Positions 1 through 9,888 of a stretch of DNA of 64,000 nucleotides are shown here, piece after piece (the stretch's first letter is position 1; every line of letters starts with the position of its first letter). Source of the stretch: Pestalotiopsis fici W106-1 (taxonomy: Eukaryota; Ascomycota; Sordariomycetes; Amphisphaeriales; Sporocadaceae); assembly GCF_000516985.1 (NCBI RefSeq), contig NW_006917096.1, positions 1,225,606-1,289,605 of the forward strand, given 5' to 3'. Under the pieces are notes generated by a model. The model ran no database searches. It saw only the letters and a program-made list of their open reading frames with translations, and was not told where the DNA came from. The translations under genes and the position numbers were made by a program.

Positions 1-300
1 GTGCAAGCATCGGCTGGACCGCCGACAATGGCGGCTCATCATGCTGGGCTTGCACTACTGGATCAACAATCACAGCCGCCGCTGGTCGTAGGAGCACCTC
101 CTCCCGTCCCTGGACCTTTGCACATTCACCATCCCCACATACCACAGAATGACCAGCAAGCTCCAAGAGTTTTCAAATTGCAATTCGATGCCCACAAGAT
201 TATCTGTTGTAGTCAGACTTCGACAATTGTGGGTTGGGATTTCTGCAATGGTGACAGTGAACTCGAGGCTGTCGCTCGCTTCTTTGCTCCGATCGAGTAA
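1..300 (+). CDS. F-box/WD40 repeat protein, C-terminal end (partial), FWD1-like
   Basis: Only the last 99 residues lie in the window; the frame is open at base 1 and ends with TAA at 298-300. A Pro/His-rich low-complexity stretch (about residues 15-52) is followed by a compact tail with KLQFDAHKIICCSQTSTIVG and GWDFCNGD, ending in ARFFAPIE. This looks like the final WD40 blade of fungal F-box/WD40 proteins. From memory of the family it best resembles FWD1, the Slimb/beta-TrCP-like substrate receptor of an SCF ubiquitin ligase that turns over the clock protein FRQ in Neurospora. The Pro/His-rich part would be a disordered insert between repeats. The F-box and most blades are outside the window, so the FWD1 assignment is inferred from the tail alone; a WD40 protein of this class is fairly safe. 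Confidence 0.7.
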   Translation: MQASAGPPTMAAHHAGLALLDQQSQPPLVVGAPPPVPGPLHIHHPHIPQNDQQAPRVFKLQFDAHKIICCSQTSTIVGWDFCNGDSELEAVARFFAPIE

Positions 301-1009
301 GGACTTGAGACACGAAAAATAAGTGGAACTGGCCATGACACTGCATGTCTCGACTATGGAGCCTTGCCTCGGGAACCTTCATACTTGGACTCTGCCGGCG
401 ATCGGGATGGGAGAATGCCGGGCCAGAAACAGCAGTTCTGTATGCCCTGTTGCTCTGGCGTGCGAGACGGAATGCTTTATATGCGAAGTGGAATGATCTA
501 TGTGCAAAATGGAATGTTTTTCAGTGTTCACTGAATGTTTGGGTTGTGGTTATGGATTTGACCAACGAGAACCTCGTTCAGCGCGCTTTGATGGTTAGTT
601 AAGAGAAGGATCGAGGAGACGATGGCTCAAGACTGCTAGCAGGCTATGGTATGCATATGAAACTAATGATTTGGCGTTGCATTGTACGGTACATTGCTAT
701 TCCGGCGTTTTCAAGCGGAAGAAAAGACGTATAGAGCGACGAATGATGGAATGTAATTAATGAAAGCATGCTGCGCGTGGCATGGTAGATGCTAATTGAC
801 ACGATCGCACAAGAGTTGCAAATTGACAGGCCGCATACCCTAAGATGTGCAAACATGTGTTTTCATAATGTGCTTGGAATAATATGCTCTTTAATCTCAT
901 AGAATCTGCAACCTTGTGCCCGTATGCATTTCATTCTCCAAAACGCCAGAAAACGCCATGATATGAAGTGACCGAAATCGATTGCCATCAAACTTGGATT
1001 CGCATTTGG
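301..1009. other. Intergenic: convergent 3' ends of the F-box/WD40 gene and vps60
   Basis: This is a 709-base gap between two genes that converge. An 85-codon reading frame (345-602, +) starts with ATG but has no recognisable domain. It includes a degenerate 21-base tandem repeat around 472-540, giving the heptad-like peptide LYAKWNDLCAKWNV. I regard the rest as 3' UTR and spacer. Confidence 0.5.
473..536 (+). repeat. Degenerate 21-base tandem repeat, about three units
   Basis: Units beginning GGAATG recur every 21-22 bases: GGAATGCTTTATATGCGAAGT, then GGAATGATCTATGTGCAAAA with one more base, then a weaker GGAATGTTTTTCAGTG. Because the period is a multiple of three the repeat also keeps a reading frame open. 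It is probably a small minisatellite in the 3' flank of the F-box/WD40 gene. Confidence 0.55.
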
Positions 1010-1648
1010 TCACCTGGCTGCCTCCTGGACCTTGCCCTGCTCTACCGGCTCGTCCACAAAGTCGGGCACCTCATCCTTGAGGAAGTCAGGGACCTCGCCG
1101 GCGCCTATGCTCTGCTGAGCCTCCATCTCCATTTCGGCGCCGAGCATCTCGAGCTCGGCGTCGAGCTCCTCCTCATCAACATCGTCGGGCAGGTCGTAGG
1201 CGCGGGAGAGGGACTCCTGGATCTCGTTGCCAACGTCCATGAGGTCGGCCATTTCGTCCTGGAGGCGCTCAATCTTGTCGATATCGACCTTGCCGTACTG
1301 CTTCTTGAGCTCCTTGGACGTGGTCTTCATGGCGTCGACGGTGGCCATGACGCCCTTGAGGTTGTCCTGCATCATCTGGGCCTGCTCCATGTTCCAGACC
1401 TGCTGCTGCTGCTGCTCGCGCTGCTGCTCGTACTTGCGCCGCTGCGTCAGCAGGTCGCGCGCCCGCTTCTTGGCAAACGCCTTGCCCGACGGCGGCATCC
1501 GGTTCATCTTGCCCGTCAGCTCGCGCAGCTCCGTGTTGATGCGCGCAATCTGCACGTCTAGCTTGGCGATGCCGCCGTCGATGTTGGAGATGGCGCTGTT
1601 GAGCGTCGGCTTGGGCGCCTTGGACCCGCTGCCAAATAATCTGTTCAT
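1010..1648 (-). CDS. vps60: ESCRT-III subunit Vps60 / CHMP5 (Snf7 family)
   Basis: This intronless gene encodes 212 residues. The N-terminus MNRLFGSG is the hallmark of Vps60/CHMP5, followed by a basic helical region (residues 20-60: AKLDVQIARINTELREL, KKRARDLL), a Gln-rich stretch in the middle helix and an acidic C-terminal half (DDVDEEELDAELEML). Length and charge pattern match the Snf7 family (about 210-230 residues). Vps60 associates with late ESCRT-III, binds Vta1 and stimulates Vps4 during multivesicular-body sorting at endosomes. The start was set at the ATG at 1648 because the frame upstream (to 1861) is a CA-rich leader without protein character and MNRLFG is the conserved start. 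The gene ends close to the convergent F-box/WD40 gene. Confidence 0.93.
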   Translation of the reverse strand: MNRLFGSGSKAPKPTLNSAISNIDGGIAKLDVQIARINTELRELTGKMNRMPPSGKAFAKKRARDLLTQRRKYEQQREQQQQQVWNMEQAQMMQDNLKGVMATVDAMKTTSKELKKQYGKVDIDKIERLQDEMADLMDVGNEIQESLSRAYDLPDDVDEEELDAELEMLGAEMEMEAQQSIGAGEVPDFLKDEVPDFVDEPVEQGKVQEAAR

Positions 1649-2736
1649 CTTGTCTGTATTGTGTTGTGTTGTTTTGTTTTGTTCCTTTTGTTTCTTCCCG
1701 CCTGCTTGTCCCTCTTTCGGGGCCTGAGATGGACAGTCGGTCTGTAGCGACGGTCGGGGCTTCGTTGGGCAGCGAAGGAAATGGGGCCGCTGAGAGTCGA
1801 TTTCTCGCTGAGCTCGTCTATGGATGAGTAATCGCCCAGGGCTAGAATTAACAAAGAACAATCAACGCCTAGGTTGGTCCGCTCAGGCTGTTGGTATAAT
1901 GGATGCCTGTTGTTGCAAGAGTCGTCGCAAGCTTGCATATGCGGGTGGCATGTGTTTAGGTGGGATGTCCCGCGCTGGCGCCGATGACGTTGGCGGGGTG
2001 AGCCGATGCCCTCTAAACCCTGGTTCAGCAATATTGTATACAATTATGCAGTGTAGTGTGATATTGAAATATGGTCATTACTCTGTATACTCGACATATG
2101 ACGAGTGACCTAGAAGTTGTGAGACTGTAAAACATGCTCCCCTTTTACATATTATCAGCAAGTTTCGAGTGACTTCTAATGAATGGTACATCCTTCTAAA
2201 GTACTCCCAGATCGGCCTTGCAATCATGGTTCATCCATGTTGGGCAATAATAGGAATGCGTCCAAAAGAACAATCACCCTTGCTAATACTTATCATAGCC
2301 CATTGAATTGTACTGTATTTGACAAACTTGTTCGATTCCAGACTTCTAGCCCAATTTCACGTCGTTGCTAGAATATTATGCCCTTGACTGTTCAACTTGG
2401 AATGAAATATGATTTCAGGCATCTTCAGGTTTCTGAGATCGTGATGTCAATATGAGTGTCAGAGAATAATCCATGGAGGAAGTGCGGGCTCAACAATTTG
2501 GTAATATTTTGCTCCTCAGAATGCCCATTGTTGCCTGGCTGAGTCGACTTCAACTCCCCAGTCTAGTAACGCCCAAGGCCCTTTCAATTTTTTGATTGTT
2601 ACCATAGTATTTATAGTTCATACTTCTCGGAAAAGAATCATGCTGCCAAACAACCGCTTGACAAAACAGCCAACTACATCCACTGCCCTTCACGACTTGA
2701 CCATCAAGTTGAACGAATACCCCACGGTCCCAAGTC
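1649..2736. other. Intergenic between vps60 and the first F-box copy (divergent)
   Basis: About 1.1 kb that should hold both promoters. Immediately upstream of vps60 the leader is made of CAAAA/CAACA repeats (1651-1690, read on the minus strand), a common unstructured fungal 5' UTR. No protein-coding frame is convincing. I see no tRNA, although GTTCGATTCC at 2330-2339 resembles a box B by chance. Confidence 0.5.
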
Positions 2737-3547
2737 ATGTCGACAGAATGGGGCTCTTGCCATTCCGCCACCCATCGGGCTTTAAATACCAATGAACTGG
2801 CTGTCTCCATACTCGCACATCTTGATATGCGAACTCTCCTGGTGTCAGCGCAGAGAGTCAAAGCGCTCCTGGCATTGGATGGTCAACAACACGCCCAGCT
2901 TACAGAAAAAGCTTTTCCTCCTGCCAGACGGAACGCAGCCAGATGATGACATCTCAATCAGCGCGCGTCACAGCGCACACAACCCTCTCTTGACTCACAT
3001 CTTCCCATTCTGCTTTCCTGTGGTGCAACGGCATATCCGTCGTCCCCTTATCGCGCCATACATCGCAAAATCCGCCTATTGCTCTTTTCCAGTATTCAAC
3101 TGGACCCCTTTCTTGAGCTACATCGATACAGAGGAAATCGCCAACAAGTTGGAAGCCTTGAAGAGACATGGTGCATCGTGGAAGAAGATGTATACTCACC
3201 AGCCTCCCCTCCAGGGTATAAGCCGGGAGTTTTGGTTGGGTTTCATCAACCAAGCTCCTCCGCGTAAGGTGCACACACGTACACAGGCACAAGATGAGCT
3301 GATCATCCGAATGCCAACGCTAATACAATCAATGTTTGGCCGGGAAGAGCCGCACAGTTGTGAAAAAGCTGTCGGCGCGTTCTTTGCAAAAAGGGACGAC
3401 ACATATTGGTCCGATCGAGGCTCGCCAATGCCACGCTCTGCTGTGTTCGTTGTCGATATCCTATCAGGGGATCTCGCCTGCAACACACCCCCCGTCGTTT
3501 TCAAGAAAATGAGTGAAATGTTGCTCGCTGCCGTTGCTGAGTGCTGA
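2737..3547 (+). pseudogene. F-box-like gene, frameshifted and truncated tandem copy
   Basis: The ATG at 2737 opens an N-terminus with the F-box-type segment NELAVSILAHLDMRTLLVSA followed by QRV, clearly related to the intact gene at 3984. After QRVK (about base 2863) homology continues in a different frame as RSWHWMVNNTPSLQKKLFLL, where the intact copy has KRWWNVIGNPNFQKRLFFIP. The alignment is contiguous, so an intron does not explain it: two bases are missing (or one extra) within AGTCAAAGCGC. The second frame then stays open to the TGA at 3545-3547 and shares ASWKKMYTHQPP with ASWRRMFTHQPP of the intact copy, but ends about 75 residues short and lacks its aromatic-rich C-terminus. Either a decaying duplicate or a sequencing error plus real divergence; the shortened tail favours decay. 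Confidence 0.7.
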
Positions 3548-3983
3548 GGATTACTGAAAGCGAGTTGCGTCTGTTTACTGAACTACGGATGAGGGCGGTA
3601 GCTCAATTGTTGTGCGTTAATTACACGACTCGATGCCATGAACTTGGGAGATGGTTGATCATAGACGGTTCTGTAACATTTAATTAAGTCAATTCATACC
3701 AAGCGCGTATTTTTCTGATAGATGGGCAGATGATTCGCATTGACAGCTTTAAATCATTCACTGTGTTATTCACCAAAGTTTTGTCAGTGCAATACTCCTA
3801 GAATAGTGTGTTAATTAATCACTGTCGGTAACATACTGAGAGATTTAATAATGTCAGTCTGGGCGCGGTGGATGATTCCACTTGAATTTGACAAAACTAA
3901 AGTCAACCACAAAACAAAACCAGCCCACGGAGATTTTACCCTCTTGTCCCGCACCTTTCAGAACCATCTCGAGTGCCTCAGCC
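3548..3983. other. Spacer between the two F-box copies
   Basis: An AT-rich spacer of 436 bases with TTAATTAA-type runs (3680-3690 and 3810-3818). It contains the promoter and leader of the intact copy. No other feature was seen. Confidence 0.5.
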
Positions 3984-5024
3984 ATGTCAACAGATTCAGA
4001 TATCCCATCCGCGGCGAACCGCGTGCTGCATATCTTTGAGCTTCTCGAAGCCATACTTCTCGACGTCGACGACCGCACATTACTTGTCTCTGCACAAAGA
4101 GTCAACAAACGCTGGTGGAATGTCATTGGCAATCCCAACTTTCAGAAACGACTTTTCTTCATTCCAGACCACGACGCCTTGGGAAGTACGGTCAATCCGT
4201 TGCTCTTAGAGTACTTTGCTTTCTGCTTGCATCCCCGTCCCATAGATGAAGATACCCATGAGGAAACATACATCTCCCAAGATCGTACTCCCCCCAGTAA
4301 CGATGTCTCCACTCTATCTAATCGGAACTTAAATTCAACTGAGCTGGTTGCAATCAAAGACAAAGCAGAAGCTTTTAGCAGAGTAGAAGCATCGTGGAGA
4401 CGAATGTTTACACACCAGCCGCCCAGGGTGGGAATACACCAGCAGTTTCATGGCAGAGTGGACCCGTCGTTTCGGTTAGGAATTGGGTGTCCCAAGCATA
4501 ACTACGAGATCTCCTACCAAGAACAACATGTTGACAAGTTTGTCCGCATGTCGACGGTGATCGAGTACTTTTTTAGGCCCGACAAAGCCGTCGACCACCG
4601 TTTCCCCCATGAGTTTCCACCTTGGCTCAGAAGAGTGGTAATGGTCAAGCACTTCCATGGTGGCTACGAGCGCTGGCGGAGATATGGCTATCCACATGGA
4701 CCATATGGCCAAGTGTTCTTCTACTATCACGTAATGCCAGAGTCCAGCGACAGCCCCTGTCATAATTTTGCTGGCCTTGGGGAAATTCTGCTACTTCGCA
4801 GATCCTGGGGAACAAACTGCGTCTGGTACTTGAAGTCAAAATTGGAGCGAATGTTGCAACTGATGGCAAATTATCTGGAGCTTCAACAAGATTTGATGAA
4901 TTCGGCCAATGGAAGACCAAGGAGAGGGCTATACAAATATTTCCAGAACTCGGACGTGGAACGAGGTTTGCAAAGACTGAGGAACTTTTTCGGTCTTCAA
5001 ACTCAGTCTGACGATGAGGATTGA
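3984..5024 (+). CDS. F-box-like protein (fungal expanded family), intact copy
   Basis: A single exon encodes 346 residues. Residues 12-55 form an F-box-like segment: a helix with ELLEAILLDVDDRTLLVSAQ, then RVNKRWWNVIGNPNFQKRLF. The family is known in filamentous ascomycetes as many lineage-specific F-box proteins that present substrates to Skp1-Cullin ligases. A second conserved block, ASWRRMFTHQPP (near residue 137), is typical of this group. The C-terminal two thirds is rich in Tyr/His/Trp and has no motif I recognise; it ends in an acidic DDED tail. The start was placed at MSTDSD because the upstream in-frame ATG (3882) adds a sequence that lacks similarity to the neighbouring copy, whose start MSTEWG aligns here. 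It stands head-to-tail with the frameshifted copy 436 bases upstream. The substrate is unknown. Confidence 0.75.
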   Translation: MSTDSDIPSAANRVLHIFELLEAILLDVDDRTLLVSAQRVNKRWWNVIGNPNFQKRLFFIPDHDALGSTVNPLLLEYFAFCLHPRPIDEDTHEETYISQDRTPPSNDVSTLSNRNLNSTELVAIKDKAEAFSRVEASWRRMFTHQPPRVGIHQQFHGRVDPSFRLGIGCPKHNYEISYQEQHVDKFVRMSTVIEYFFRPDKAVDHRFPHEFPPWLRRVVMVKHFHGGYERWRRYGYPHGPYGQVFFYYHVMPESSDSPCHNFAGLGEILLLRRSWGTNCVWYLKSKLERMLQLMANYLELQQDLMNSANGRPRRGLYKYFQNSDVERGLQRLRNFFGLQTQSDDED

Positions 5025-5279
5025 ACACCCTGGGAAGTAGATGCTCCTGGATCTTGAGAACAAGCGTATGAGTGAGAGAATGGCAGAGGAACAGGATGGG
5101 CGATAGCTATGGGCAGGTGTGATGCTAAGCATACTGCATTGGAAGGATATGCATCATTTCTATCTATAATTTCATCGGTCATTCATATCAGTCGCTCTAA
5201 ATCACAAGTCTCCATGAGCGGCTATGTTTTCTTGGCAAATTTCTTATGCCGAGAAAGAACCAAGCAAGTATAAGGATAC

Positions 5280-6167
5280 TCAATCCTCAGAGGCCAACAA
5301 GGGCCTTCTTTCCGCTTCGGTTGGAGGCTTTGGATCCTCACCCTCTCGAAATCTAGTTTTTGTTAGCCAGCAGTTCGTGGTGCTTCTCAATTATTGAAGA
5401 CTTACTTTGTGTAACCGATGAATGAAAGTAACCAGAAACAACCCAAGTAAGTCAAAGTCCACTCTAGGAACCCAGAAATCCTGTAGCGTCCAGTGTACAT
5501 GAAGACGACAAATGATACACCAATACCCATTTGGCAGACGACCAGGAATGTGTTGAAGAGGCACCTGCCCGTGTTAGCAAGCCCGACAAAAACCTGAGAG
5601 TCTCTTCTTTCATATTGAGGGAACATACCACTTTCTCAGCCCAGCCCAACGTGGCGGTCCCCAGATTTGATCCCACCACACGGCCGTCGTAAGGATGGCA
5701 CTGAGACCCAACCCGGCAAACGTGCCCATGAGCAGATACCGATGCCGAACATGGGCATCCACAGTATCATAGACACTGAGGAAGAACAAATTAAACGCGG
5801 CCGCCAACCCAGCAACCAAGGCAGCAAAGCTAGTGAACTGGCGCCAGGGCGCGTCCGAGACGAGACCATAAAACTCGGGGCTGTAGCGGACGTGGTGGAC
5901 GGCAAAGACGGTGCCGGCAAACGCGACGCCGACAATGGTGCACCCCGTGACGAACACTGGCTTAAAGGTAAAGGCGGCAATGTCGCTGATGAAGGGCACG
6001 TCGGGGTTCACCTGTCCCGGGTATCGCGGTTGCCCAATGGCGAACCACCGGATCAGCAGGATGCTAAGAGTAATGAACCAGACGCCGCCCGCCACGAGCG
6101 GGAATAGCCAGAGGTGGTGAGAGGCGCGCGTGTCCTTGAAGACGTGCGGCCAGGTGAGGCGAGACAT
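5280..6167 (-). CDS. Frag1/DRAM/Sfk1 family membrane protein
   Basis: Three exons (6167..5629, 5564..5406, 5352..5280) give 256 residues. Both introns have canonical sites: GTATGT with branch GCTAAC, and GTAAGT with branch GGCTAAC. About six membrane segments are visible: LWLFPLVAGGVWFITLSILL near residue 18, PVFVTGCTIVGVAFAGTVFA, FTSFAALVAGLAAAFNLFFL, LLMGTFAGLGLSAILTTAVW, FLVVCQMGIGVSFVVFMYT and LTYLGCFWLLSFIGYT. The order and the DVPFISDIA segment after the first helix fit the Frag1/DRAM/Sfk1 family. Yeast Sfk1 acts at the plasma membrane with the PI4-kinase Stt4 in phospholipid asymmetry; animal DRAM is lysosomal. The C-terminal tail is short, charged and cytosolic. The role in this fungus is inferred from the family only. 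Confidence 0.85.
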
Positions 6168-6977
6168 TTTTGCCGAGTTCTAGAGTGGAATTCCAAGTGC
6201 CTTCTGATGCTGTCACGATATTATTGTTATTGGTTGGGCGACTATAGTGAGCAATTCGAGTATTTGGGTTTCACAATGCATGTGGTTGCAAAAGAAGAAT
6301 TGTGCTAAACAGAGGTGTTGATTAGTGCCCGTCTGCCATGTATATGCCTCGTCTCGGAGTTTGAATGTTATCGTTCAGGCTGCAATTGAACGCGAGCATG
6401 TGAGATCCGGGTGCGTCATCTAGCAGTTTGGGTGGAGTGGGCCGATGCATTCAACAATACGGTATCCATATCAATAAAAGATGGCTGGAATTTCGGCCAC
6501 CATCATGTCCGTCTAGGTTAGTTGATTCTGATTGATCAAACGGCTATTCGCTGGTTCCAGATCGCTGTGAATGCACTGAAGCTATTGGCCCGGACGGTCT
6601 GGTCCGGGACAAATGTTGCCTGTCCCAAATTTCATCTCGAGGTTCTATGCTGCAAAATACAGAATTGACTTTTTAAACTTTTTGGTAGAGGATCATATTG
6701 TATACTAAGCAACGGCTGGAATGCTTTTTATGTTTTTGTAGCGTAAACTGATGGTATATGACAGATTCGCATGTCTGTAGTCATTGTGTATCGTGGACAA
6801 ATGTTAAGTCGCAACCATCACCTTTCCAAATTGGCGCTTTTTGTCGTGATGTGATTGCAATACAGTGCACCGTTGTCGTATTGTCGTACACCCGCTCCAC
6901 CACTCTGCTTTGGGGGGAAAGATATGAAAGCACGACCGTGATCCATGATAATCTTAAGGCCTCATTGGTATCTCTTT
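6168..6977. other. Intergenic between two membrane-protein genes
   Basis: 810 bases, AT-rich toward 6650-6750, containing the promoter of the Frag1-like gene and the 3' UTR of the gene upstream. No coding frame or RNA gene is supported. Confidence 0.5.
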
Positions 6978-7661
6978 TTAGTATCTTCGTGCACGTCTTC
7001 CCACAGATGGTCGCCCAACGCTCAGCAACTCGTTCAGGATCATCCAAAACCACAATGATTTGATGTGGCCCCAAGCCCATTGCTTGTATGATCTCGGCGT
7101 CGCATGCCAGCCGACGAGCCACAGGCCCGCAATGACACCAATGACCACGCTGCGGCGCAGGTACTCGCTGGGGCCAAACTCGGCCAGGCCCAGCAAGACA
7201 GCCTCGCAAATGGCGTAGGGCCAGTAATGGGCCGACTGCCAGATGAATACGGTGCTGCTGGCGGGGGCGTCGCGGTCGATCCGGCCGTTGCGGATCTGGG
7301 GGCCGGAGCTGCCCACCGGCAGCGTGATGGCGAGGGCGTGGCCGAGTCCCGCGATCCGCCACTGAAAGTAGCATGCGCAGAGCAACACAATGCCGGCGCA
7401 GAGGCTGTCGACGAAGAAGGCGCCGTTCACATTGAGAAACCAGCTGACCGGGTGAAAGGGAATCGCGGCGCTGTAGAGAAGGATGGCGAGGGCCACGGCC
7501 GATGCCTTGCGCAGCGTCCTGTCAAATTCGCTGGGCGGGCCGTGATATGTGGTGTAGGGGGCCTTTGGAGGATCGCGAGGAGGGGGAGGGGCGTAACTTT
7601 CTCGAGCCTGGGTTGACTCGGGGCCGTTGAAGGCGGCGTCGACAAAATCAACGCGAGCCAT
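6978..7661 (-). CDS. Uncharacterised multi-pass membrane protein
   Basis: A single exon of 227 residues. The first 50 residues are polar and Pro-rich (ESYAPPPPRDPPKAPYTTYH), then about five hydrophobic segments follow: around 52-72 (VALAILLYSAAIPF), 80-98 (FVDSLCAGIVLLCACYF), 105-118, 143-163 (YWPYAICEAVLLGLAEF) and 169-187 (VVIGVIAGLWLVGWH). The C-terminus is short and Arg-rich (VGRRARRY), which would favour a cytosolic end. I recognise no family. The MARVDF start is supported by strong third-position GC bias from there on. It lies 0.8 kb from, and on the same strand as, the Frag1-like gene, but the two proteins do not look homologous. Confidence 0.7.
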   Translation of the reverse strand: MARVDFVDAAFNGPESTQARESYAPPPPRDPPKAPYTTYHGPPSEFDRTLRKASAVALAILLYSAAIPFHPVSWFLNVNGAFFVDSLCAGIVLLCACYFQWRIAGLGHALAITLPVGSSGPQIRNGRIDRDAPASSTVFIWQSAHYWPYAICEAVLLGLAEFGPSEYLRRSVVIGVIAGLWLVGWHATPRSYKQWAWGHIKSLWFWMILNELLSVGRPSVGRRARRY

Positions 7662-8347
7662 TGTACAGAAGTAGGCTTGATCTCGTGTTAATTGGGCTTA
7701 AAACAGAAGAAAAAGATGCACGTAGCAATTATGATTGTTTCCAACGATAAAATCTTCAGTAGAGGGAAAGGGAAAAGGCAGAAAAAGGCAGAAATGGTCA
7801 AGCAATATTTATTATTGGATGCATCATTGGTCTTTTCTGGAAATATCCATGACATGATTACTACTTAAAGTCCACAGCTGCTGCCTTGTGGGTGCCTATT
7901 GAGTATGGAGTACAATGTATTCTGTAGTACAGGCTGCGCTGTTCAAAAGCAATATTCTTTCTTTGCTATTCTAGGCGCCCTGAACCCCTAGTCTAGACCG
8001 GCGCAGGCTGCCAAAGTGGCCCCCAGTGGCTCAATTAACCTTAGATGGCATAAGCCTCGACGATTTTTTTCGGCCCCGCAACAGCCTCATTTCGACTTCG
8101 CCTGAAATTCGTTTAATTCAGGATGACCAACTGGCCTATGGTCGTGTTCGTTGCCATGTCGGACAACTCCTGAAGGAGGCGCCAAGACGTTGCTCGTTGT
8201 GCCCGGTCCCGTGCTGATTCGCCCGAGCTGACTCGCCACTCTGGTTCATACATGCGTTGCACTGGCCATGGCTACACAAAAGTAGAAAGCAACATGGATA
8301 ATGAAGGAACCTCATGCATAGCTTCGTGTTTCGCTTTATATAAAATG
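7662..8347. other. Intergenic upstream of the membrane-protein gene
   Basis: 686 bases holding the promoter of the gene at 7661 and the 3' end of the PTH11-type gene. A purine-rich leader (AGAAGAAAAAGATG region at 7706-7720) precedes the start on the minus strand. Nothing else is recognised. Confidence 0.5.
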
Positions 8348-9888
8348 TCAATACATACTCCTCGTCGATTGTTTCCTCCCCACCGTTTTAGATGGCAGCT
8401 CGGTCGACACCTCGACGTTTCGCGTCTTGTCCCTCAATGGATCGACCTGCTCTATCACATAATCGTCCATGTAATGCATCTCCTTCTTTGTGAGATTATG
8501 TTGGCTCGACATGCTTAGCGTGCGACTGTTGCTATCCTGCAGCTCGATCTCGTCGTCGCCCTCCTCCGAGAAGCGGCGCTCTCTCGTGATTTTGATTTCT
8601 TGCGTCACAAATATCTGGTCCATTCGCGCCGTCAGGGCCGGCCAGAATACCGGAACGCATGCGCATATGCTCGCTGCGTTGACTTCCATCATGCCCAGCA
8701 CTATCACTGGCACTCCGTACCACGTCGGATCAAAAACCGGGTCGGTCGCTGCTTTGTGTTCGATGCAAGCAGCCAAGCGCCAAATAGAGACGCCGCTTAC
8801 CCTGTCCTCACGTTAGCCCAGCCGAGAACTCAAGAGTGCAGTTGCCGCCTTACAGTGTTCCAGCACCAAAAAGCATCAGTAATCTCCTCCTTGTCGGCCC
8901 CGTCGTGGTGCTACGAAAGTACAACGGCATCGGGATGGCCAGCACGCAAAAGTCCAATACCATGTTGGTCACGGCATGGCTGAAGTATGCCCCGTAGAAT
9001 TGTGTTGCGTGAAGGGATGCAAATGCCCAACAGTGACCACCACCCGAAGTCCAGTTCCAGTAAATATGGATGGGCTTGCAAGGAAACCAAGTCAATATGG
9101 TGTACGCGGCGCCCCAAAGGCATGTAATAACAAGAATCACAATGCAGATGATGCGGTGGCAGCCACTTTTGAATATCCTCAAGTACTGGAAAAGAAGCGA
9201 TGCCTTGACCAGCGCGGTCGACATGGCGTATGATGCGTTGGAGACATAGAAGGACTGCAAAGATGCAAACATCATGTCAGTTTGTACGGTACTATGATTG
9301 GACAGTGTTGCCTACCTTGAGGAATGCGACTAGATTATCCTCTTCTAGTTCTAGAAGATGCTTGCCTAGCCCATATTTGGCGGCTATACCGCGTCAACAA
9401 CTGCGACTTGTATTATACCATGCTCTGAAGTCTTACCTAGACAAATTCCTATCGCATTGGCAGTCCCCGATAACTATGCTCAGCTCGTTAGTTGATACTG
9501 TCTATGCATAAAGGAAGCTCCACATAAAGTATGGAATAGGCTTACCAAGAAAACCAGTACAAGTAGATCGTCCCATCCTGGAGCTTTGATAATTCTGATT
9601 CTCGTGTAGAGCCTGGACACGACACATATCCACGATAACAACTACACTCTCTGATTAGAAATCGTGTTCGGACAGGAAGAGATCAGATTATACACTCACA
9701 AGAAAAGAAATGCTCAGGCCAATGATGAGCTCTTTATGGTTCCATGTTGGCGTCGGTTCAGCCGAATTGTCGTACCCTCCCAGAATGGAGAGAAGCACGT
9801 CTTTATCCGCCATATAAAATTCTTGGGTTCGTCGGTGGCTGTCGATGATATTCGAAATCACGGAGCCATTGCTCAGTGTCGTCGACAA
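8348..9888 (-). CDS. PTH11/SAT4-type rhodopsin-domain integral membrane protein
   Basis: Six exons reconstruct cleanly: 9888..9700, 9641..9546, 9473..9437, 9383..9316, 9254..8854, 8801..8348, for 414 residues. All donors are GTRNG and frames join without loss. Family hallmarks of the fungal rhodopsin-like domain are present in order: SRLYTRIRIIKAPGWDDLLV after the first helices, the short GTANAIGICLA exon, YGLGKHLLEL, then FYVSNASYAMSTALVKASLL, LRIF, CLWGAAYTILTWFPCKPI, CWAF and FCVLAIPMPLYF. The C-terminal 100 residues are cytosolic, with an acidic patch (EEGDDEIELQD) and Ser-rich segments that could be phosphorylated. In Magnaporthe, PTH11 is a plasma-membrane receptor for surface recognition, but most members have no known ligand. 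No CFEM domain precedes the helices. Start ATG at 9888 is the only one that reaches the conserved exon. Confidence 0.88.

Noticed and set aside
2330..2339. GTTCGATTCC, resembling a tRNA box B
   Set aside because: No box A at the right distance and no acceptor or anticodon stem could be drawn.
3882..3983. Upstream in-frame ATG of the intact F-box gene
   Set aside because: The added 34 residues look like leader sequence; the tandem copy aligns from MST onward.
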